Below, piece by piece: positions 57,026 to 64,000 of a stretch of DNA of 64,000 nucleotides; the stretch's first letter is position 1; every line of letters begins with the position of its first letter. The DNA comes from Amaranthus tricolor. Taxonomy: Eukaryota > Streptophyta > Magnoliopsida > Caryophyllales > Amaranthaceae. The position numbers and the translations under genes were made by a program. The DNA lies in contig NC_080057.1 of NCBI RefSeq assembly GCF_026212465.1, forward strand, positions 26,828,147 through 26,892,146, in the 5' to 3' direction. A model generated the notes under the pieces. It searched no databases. It was not told where the DNA came from and worked only from the letters and a program-made list of their open reading frames with translations.

Positions 57026-57249
57026 TGGTGACTCAAACTAGCAAGCACCATTAAAGAATATGAGTATGGGTCAAAGAGGAGGTCCGCGGGGCGCGGAGTG
57101 CGTTATGTCTCCATTTCCCGGCTCGCGTAGTTTACACGGCTCGCGTAGTTTTACACGGCTCGCGAAATGGAGGTTTCTTTTTATGGGAGGTGTCTTTTGG
57201 GACGGTTACTTTGTGTTTATTATGTAATAACTTCCTTTTATTGGGTATT
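57026..57249. other. GC-rich junction 3' of the OMT remnant
   Basis: Sequence changes abruptly at about 57083 from AT-rich to GCG-rich (ccgcggggcgcggagtgcg), with three copies of an ACGGCTCGCG-type phrase between CTCCATTT and AAATGGAG. Origin not recognised; probably part of inserted repeat DNA. Confidence 0.45.
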
Positions 57250-57616
57250 TGATGCAATTATGGATAGCCCACAATCCAAGGCAAAGGAAGAAAAGCATAA
57301 TTGTATCATTGCACTTGCTCAGCCTATTGAACCTATGGAACTTGCTGACATTTGTTTGGAGGATAAGAAAGGTCATCTTCAAAAAGAACTTCACATGGAC
57401 AAGAAGACATGGCAAGACCAAGAAGGAACAAGAGGATGTCTCCCAACAACCATCAAACAGAACAGGAATAGAAGCCTGTTCCCAAGACAGCAAGCAGCAG
57501 AACAAGCAGGGCATCGAGCTGTCTGCCAGCCTACCTTGCGAGCCATGGAGAGCCTAGCCTGGTGCATGTATGGGCGTGGAAATTTCAAGGATAGCATCTT
57601 CATACATGAGACAAGA
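57250..57616 (+). repeat. Diverged LTR fragment related to the gag-only element
   Basis: From TGATGCAATTATGGA on it aligns with the start of the gag-only LTR read in element sense (gaacttgctgac, gatcatcttcaa, catggcaagaccaa, caccttgcgagc...). It is in plus orientation, opposite to the neighbouring element, and keeps an open frame (ELADICLEDKKGHLQ). It stops at 57616, where the Tekay-type LTR begins. Confidence 0.85.
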
Positions 57617-60270
57617 TGTAACAGGCTCAAATTTCTTAATCTTAATCTTCTTCCGAAATTTCTTTTCGAATTCCTAATCCTTTGGTTATCTAATTCAAAT
57701 CACCTTTAATTCCTAAACCTTATTCCGATTTTTGTAATTTCTTCCAAATATTAAACTTAAAAATATATTTATATTCTTAAATTTCTTTATAAGCACTAAA
57801 ATATTATTTTATTATTTTATACTACAAAAAGTAAAATTTTAATATTATATTTACGGTTTTATTAAAACGTTACGTTTCAATTTCGTTTCCTTAAACTAAC
57901 TTTACTACTTATCATTTTAACTTTAAAACTTTGATTTAATTATTTTATACCTAAAAATTAACTATATTTTTTTTTTAACTTTAAGTATAGTTTTAACTAA
58001 AATTTTCTAAGTAAACTTTCATATTTTCATAATCAAACCTTAATCATACTTTCCCATTAATCTAAAACAATTCACTAGCATAAACTAGAACAAAAATTTG
58101 ACGAATCAAAATCCTTTCTACATCAATCCATAATGTTCATCACTTACACAAGCTATCACCATTTCCTTACACAAGTTAACCTTCTTCTACACTCCAAATT
58201 CTTACACATCCACTTACACACTCCAACTCTTACACATTCACTTACACACTCTAAATTACTTATACAAGTTAACCTTCTTTTTCATACAATCTTATGAACT
58301 AAAAAGTTGCCCAAAACCCATTATAAATACCCCTCCTTAGCCATGAGATCACTTACACCCCCATCATCAAATCTTTCTACCATTCTTTCTTATATCTTCA
58401 CTTCATTAACATCTTACTAACTTTATACCCTTTTTATTTGTTGAAGAATCAAATGAAGATGGAGCTTGATCTTATCACTTCTTAAGCCGATAATCATCAA
58501 CTTTTAAAAAGTCAAGTATTATCTTTTGGAGCTTGGATATCTTTTTCTTTTGGGTAATTGAAGATCTACTTCTTTGAAGCTTGGAACCTTGAAGACTTTC
58601 TTTTGGAACTTATTTCCTTAAGTTCTTATTTTTCTATTATTATTCTCTTACTTGATTTAGCACCACCTTCGGAGGAAAATGGTACACATTTTCTTAACTC
58701 TCTCATTATGTGATATTTATTTATGGTTACTCGATAATATAAAAGCATGATCAACATGATTTTATTTTAGTCATTTAAACTTTATATGGTAATATTAAAG
58801 TTATATCCAGCTTAGTGATATTTTCGTCAAAACAATAATACTTTTGGGACACTCAAAAAAAAAAAAAGTCATATATATGGAAATTTTTGATTAATATGAT
58901 AATATAGATATATATGAATTTTACTAGTTAAATAAACTTATGTGTTTAAAATGATTTCATATCATCTTGGTGTTTTGATATTTTTTTGTTGGACTCAAGT
59001 AATTATAAAGAATTATTAATCGGTTTATCGGTAAAATAGTCAAACAAATTTGTTAAAATGCTTAGCATTGTTTTTCTTGAAAACTCATTTCATATAGATT
59101 TTGGACCCTTAATAATTTGTCGGATTATGTTATTTTTATAGTGATGATAGATCCGTTTTACTATTTTACTGGTTATTTGATAAAATATGTTATTAAGTAC
59201 TTAGCAATATTACCCTTGACTGTTATGATTATTTATGACACAATAATGACTTAGTTTAGCCTCAGGAATCTTAGTATAGCTACGAAAATTTGTTATTTAA
59301 TTAAATATTAATTTATTAGATACTAGTAATTTGTTTCTACTAAAAGGGTAGAATTGTCAAAAATTTGACTAGTGGAAGTTTGACTTATAAGAATGTAAAC
59401 TATTTCGGTTTAGAGTCTTGTTTGATATTGCATGATATTGATTGTATGACTCTGATAGTAAGGTAACGTCGAACCATGGACCGGCATGTAAAATCCCGGC
59501 GTCCGTGTTAGCCGGCACGTAAAATGCGGTGTCAGACAGGGGGTCCAAGAAAAACCCATCCTGTGAAGTCTCGAGCATAACAGTATTGAGAGGAGTGACG
59601 ACTCCCACCACAGTTAGGAATTAGGACTACGGTCCTCACCTAACCAGACCCTTACATATATCAGTTGTCATTATTGTTGTGATCTTGTGATGTGCTATGA
59701 TGGTAAAGCTATGAGGCTTAATTGAACTTGATTAAATAAGCATTAAGGTTACCAAGTATTTAGTAGCAGTAATGAACTTCTGCAAGTATTGAGAATGTAA
59801 CTTAATGGCTTAGTAAAGGTCAATAATGAGTAATAACCTTCTATATTGTGCTTGATGATTATTTTGTAAGCATGATTTAACTATCGCATCATAAGCTTAT
59901 TGAGAAAATTGTACTCGGCTTTATCGCTGACCGATTTAATCGGCTGTCATCCGTATTATGGATGACAGTATTTTGCAGGAAAAAAAATTAGCTCAGGTTT
60001 CGATCCAGGCCGCAACTTTAATTATTCTATCGAGGACTTAGCTTCAATGATTTTACTTGATGACTATATTGTACTTATGTTTTTTTTATCGTATTTAAGT
60101 AAACCTTATTTTATATTTTCTCAGTTGTAAGATATATTTTTACTTATGTTTTGAACATTTTTTTTATTTCAAATGGTTTTTAGCAGTTCGGCGTTTTACA
60201 CTTCCGCATTATTTATCTTAAGTATAATTATTAATGTTAATTATGTAACGAGAGTGCCGCTCCTGCTACA
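57617..60270 (+). repeat. 5' LTR of the Tekay-type element
   Basis: About 2654 bp. TATA box TATAAATA at 58322-58329. A GC-richer block at 59460-59660 is embedded in AT-rich sequence. The start is set by TGTAAC and by the break in the underlying LTR fragment; without the partner LTR it is inferred. Confidence 0.75.
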
Positions 60271-60272
60271 CG

Positions 60273-60284
60273 TGGTATCAGAGC
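60273..60284 (+). promoter_or_regulatory. Primer binding site (tRNA-Met type)
   Basis: TGGTATCAGAGC two bases after the LTR end. The next 250 bases (60285-60529) are an A-rich leader without an ORF. Confidence 0.88.
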
Positions 60285-60529
60285 TAAAGTTACTCGAATC
60301 TTGGAATTTTAGTTCCATGTGACTCGATAGCTGACTAAAAAAAAAAAATTAAAAAAAAAATTAAAAAAAAAAGTGGAAAAAAAGAAAAGTATTTCAAATG
60401 ATTTTCAAAACAAGTCTTCCTAAAAATTCTATTTGTTTTCTATGTGCTTATGTGACTATGTGTAAAATTACGTGCTAGATTAATTAAGTTAATGTGAAAG
60501 TTAGTCACATGTTTAAAAAAATATTTTAG

Positions 60530-63500
60530 GTAAGAAATGGCGTAACTTCATCTGATCACGAAGCTAGAGTTCGAGAGCTAGAAGCACAACTAGCTCGGAT
60601 AGAAAGGACAAATGAGCGACTGATCACCCTCATGGAGAATCAGGCTCAAGAGGCCAATGACGACGGGAAATACTTTAAGAATATGGCATATCATCGTCCG
60701 CCGCAATACGACGGAGAAGCTGATCCGGTTCGCTTTGAGAATTGGCTCGCAGAGATGGAGAAACTTTTAGAGGTCATTAACTGTCCAGCGCACCTAAAAG
60801 TAAAGCTGGCTTCCTTCTACCTATCTGGTCCAGCAGAGTTATGGTGGCGTTCTGTCAAGGCCACTATGACTGATACCTTTTGGGATGATTTCCTTATAAC
60901 TCTTCGTCAACAATTCTATCCGCCATCACTCCAACGGAAAAAGGAGAATGAGTTCTTACATCTTCGTCAGGGTCTTATGACCGTGATTGAGTACAGTTGT
61001 AAGTTCAATGAGCTATCTCGATTTGCTTCTAACATCGTAAGCAAAGAAAGTGTTCGTGCATCCCGCTTCTTTGAGGGTCTTAATCTTAAGATCCAAAAGG
61101 GGATCGGGAAGTATTCTGACTTCCGAGATCTCTACGACCGAGCGCTTGAGTATGAGAGGATCCTTGAAAAAGAGGACAACACCAACAAAAGAAAATTTAG
61201 TGGAGGCAACAACAACAGGAACAAGAAGCCGACCAATTGGGATCGCAAGCCGTTCCAACCAACCACTTCAACAAGAGTCACAGTTTGGAAGTGTCGCTTA
61301 TGTGGTAAGGATCACCGAGGTCGTTCATGCACTGGGAAGATCATCTGCTTCAAATGCAAAAAGGAGGGTCATGTTTCCACTAACTGCCGAGAAGGGATCC
61401 AGTTGGGAGCTAGTAGTACTGGTAATTATGGAGCTCCTAGTTCTTCGGGAAATGTTCAGAGTATTGCAGCTAGGAGGACTGCCGGTTTGCACGCTATTAG
61501 CAACCATGTAGACAATCTTCATCAGGCGTTTGAGGGTAAGGTCATTTCTGGTCACTTTGTCGTAGGAGACTCTTTGGCTCATATTCTTTTTGATTCAGGA
61601 GCTGACCGATCTTTTATCTCTTCTTCTTTCCTTCATAAATCCTCTATCTCTCTTGAACCTCAAAAATTTAATCTCCAAATTCTATTACCTGACGGTTCAC
61701 CATTCCTGTGTGACCGTATCTTTCCTAATTTCCCACTTAAGATTTCGGACAACCATCTACCTGCCGATTTAATAGTGTTTGAGTTGGGTACATATGATAT
61801 TATTTTGGGGATGGACTGGTTGGGACGTCATCATGCGGAGATTTTGTGTAAAGAGAAGATCGTTCGGGTTAAGGCTCCAGGTGGAGAATGTTTGATTAGG
61901 AAGAATTCTGTGTTTCCCATTCAGACCATTTCTGCAGTTCAAGCCATTGAGATGATTAAACATGGAGATAAGGGATATTTGTGTTTTATTGCTAGTAGTG
62001 AGGAGAAAATCAAGTTAAGTCTTGAGGAAACCCCAATTGTTTGTGATTACCCTGATGTTTTCCCTGAGGATCTACCTGGTTTACCTCCAAGGAGAGAGGT
62101 TGACTTTCATATAGATCTAATTCCTGATGCTACCCCTATCTCTAGGACTCCGTACCGTTTTGCTCCAGCTGAGTTAGCCGAATTGAAAAAGCAATTAGAT
62201 GAGTTATTGGAGAAAGGTTTTATCCGACCTAGTGTGTCACCCTGGGGAGCCCCTGTTCTGTTTGTGAAGAAGAAGGATGGAACGATGAGATTGTGTATTG
62301 ATTATAGGGAGATTAATAAGATCACCATTAAGAATCGTTACCCTTTGCCCAGGATAGATGATTTGTTTGATCAGCTAAGAGGCGCTCAGGTGTTCTCGAA
62401 GATTGATTTAAGGTCTGGATATCATCAATTGAGGATAGCCAAGGAGGATGTTTCTAAAACAGCATTTCGGACCCGATATGGACATTATGAGTTTTTGGTG
62501 ATGCCATTTGGGTTAACAAATGCACCTGCAGCTTTTATGGATTTGATGCAGAGGTATCTTCGTCCTTATTTGGATAAATTCGTGGTTGTTTTTATCGATG
62601 ATATTTTGGTATATTCAAGGAGTAGGGAAGAACATGAAGAACACTTGAGAATGATTCTGGAGCTTTTGAGAAAGGAGAAATTGTATGGGAAGTTTAGTAA
62701 GTGTGAGTTTTGGCTTGAGGAAATTTCTTTTCTAGGTCATATGGTGTCTAAGGGTGGAATTTCTGTAGATCCTGAGAAGATTAAAGCAATAACGGACTGG
62801 CCGATTCCTAGAAATGTGACTGAAGTTCGGAGCTTTTTGGGATTAGCTGGGTACTATAGGAAATATGTTGAAAACTTTTCTAAGGTTGCTCGTCCCATGT
62901 TTAAGCTGTTGAAGAAAGGGATACGATTTCAGTGGAATGAGAGGCACACAATTGCTTTCGAGGAATTAAAGAAAAGACTTACTACTGCCCCTGTTTTAGC
63001 AATGCCTGATTGTAGCAAGCCATTCGAGGTCTATTGTGATGCTTCATTCGAAGGTTTAGGTTGTGTACTTATGCAAGAAGGAAAGGTCATAGCTTATGCA
63101 TCGAGGCAGTTAAGGCCACATGAGGTGAATTACCCCGTGCATGACATTGAACTTGCTGCAGTGATCTTTGCTTTGAAGTTGTGGAGACATTATTTGTATG
63201 GGTTACCGTGTAAGATCTACACTGATCATCAAAATTTGAGGTATGTCTTCAACCAAAAAGAATTGAACATGCGCCAAAGGCGGTGGCTTGAGGTTATTAA
63301 GGATTATGATCTTGAAATTGTGTACCACCCTGGAAAAGCGAATAAGGTAGCTGATGCCTTAAGTAGGAGACCGAGAGTGTCTGTGAATGCCATTATGTCT
63401 GTACCATGGGAGTTGTATCGTGAGATGCAGAGTTTGAGATTAGAGATTTGTAGTCGACACGAGGTTGGTCAGTATTTGGGAGCAATGACTATACAACCCA

Positions 63501-64000
63501 CTTTGTTTGATCGTATAATTGAGGCACAACTTGAGGATCCAGAGATTGTTGAGTTGATCCATAGAGTTGAGAAAAATGAGACTGATGCTTTTGAGTTAGG
63601 AGAAAGAGGAGAGTTGAGGATGAACGGTAGATTGTGTGTTCCAAATCAATTTGAGTTGAAGATTGAGATTTTGAAGGAAGGTCATCAAAGTTTATTTCAT
63701 TTGCATCCAGGTCGAGATAAGATGATTGAGGAGATAAGAGAGATATTTTGGTGGAAAGGTCTAAGGAAAGATGTCTCTGATTTTGTGTCTAAGTGCCTAG
63801 TCTGCCAGAGGGTAAAGTTCGAGAGACAAAAGAGTTCAGGGTTGCTTCAACCGTTGCCTGTCCCAGATTGGAAGTGGGACTCGATTTCTATGGACTTTGT
63901 GGTAGGGCTGCCAAGGACCCAGCGAGGGAATGATGTTATTTGGGTCATTGTTGATAGATTGACCAAGGTCGCTAGATTTGTGCCAATGAAGAATACTTGG
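60530..64000 (+). CDS. Tekay-type gag-pol polyprotein, 5' start unclear, 3' partial
   Basis: An open frame from 60530 to the window edge (no stop). Gag has [20 protein letters not shown] and [20 protein letters not shown], then a CX2CX4HX4C knuckle ([14 protein letters not shown]), preceded by a second Cys cluster ([13 protein letters not shown]). Protease: [11 protein letters not shown] and [12 protein letters not shown]. Reverse transcriptase: [20 protein letters not shown] and [10 protein letters not shown]. RNase [17 protein letters not shown] and YTDHQNLR. Integrase: an HHCC finger ([11 protein letters not shown]...CLVCQRVK) and the first catalytic Asp ([10 protein letters not shown]). 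The ATG at 60537 is one base out of frame with gag and meets TAA at once; the first in-frame ATG is 60632, inside gag. Either this copy lost one base at its start or it begins internally. Confidence 0.92.

Larger units (their letters stand above)
57617..64000 (+). mobile_element. Tekay/Del-type Ty3/gypsy retrotransposon, 3' end beyond window
   Basis: The long 5' LTR starts TGTAACAGGCTC and ends CTGCTACA, followed by the primer site TGGTATCAGAGC and then gag-pol. LTR length (about 2.65 kb), the TGTAAC start, the tRNA-Met primer site and the RT/integrase sequence fit the Tekay/Del branch of chromoviruses. The right part of integrase, the chromodomain and the 3' LTR are outside the window, so the target duplication cannot be checked. 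Confidence 0.88.

Overview
The window is nuclear DNA from a flowering plant, most likely a eudicot. It has genes split by GT-AG introns, AT-rich spacers, a plant-type tRNA-Ser, plant-only gene families (ATL RING-H2, nsLTP, RLCK, caffeate-type O-methyltransferase) and a dense load of plant transposons. I lean weakly towards Caryophyllales, from the feel of the short repeats carrying GAGACCGTCTCACCGTGAG, but the order is not proven by anything here.

Host genes. From left to right: the 3' half of an RRC1/U2SURP-type splicing factor (174-3785, +); a two-exon non-specific lipid transfer protein with a clear TATA box (5715-6244, +); an intronless ATL-type RING-H2 ubiquitin ligase (16132-16689, +); a possible small membrane protein of unknown family (18526-18999, +); a tRNA-Ser(GCT) on the minus strand (20626-20707); a four-exon RLCK-type pseudokinase (31382-34868, +); and an O-methyltransferase pseudogene (51174-57025, +) that mobile DNA has split and truncated.

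Mobile DNA makes up well over half of the window. DNA transposons: a 3.8-kb CACTA element with decayed TNP2 remnants (6726-10499, target-site duplication ATT); a 1.1-kb non-autonomous CACTA (12164-13265, TSD TAT); a structurally complete two-gene PIF/Harbinger element (23810-27910, TSD TTA); several Stowaway-like and other MITEs; and a foldback element built from palindromes (48333-48762). LTR retrotransposons: a complete 12.96-kb Ty3/gypsy element of the Tat lineage (35310-48267, TSD ACCCC) with an intact gag-pol ORF plus an intact, intron-containing gene on the opposite strand; a gag-protease-only element on the minus strand (51606-56321, TSD CAAGT); a fragment of a related LTR (57250-57616); and a chromovirus-like (Tekay/Del-type) element that starts at 57617 and runs off the right edge.

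How the right end was built. An O-methyltransferase gene was first interrupted by the gag-only element. Its 3' end was lost at a junction near 57026-57249. A related LTR fragment there was in turn cut by the Tekay-type element. The observations most worth following are the antisense gene of the Tat element together with the two arrays of hairpin-forming GATAAGTCGGACCCC repeats that bracket it, the reading frame conserved inside the LTR of the gag-only family, and the palindrome-based foldback element.
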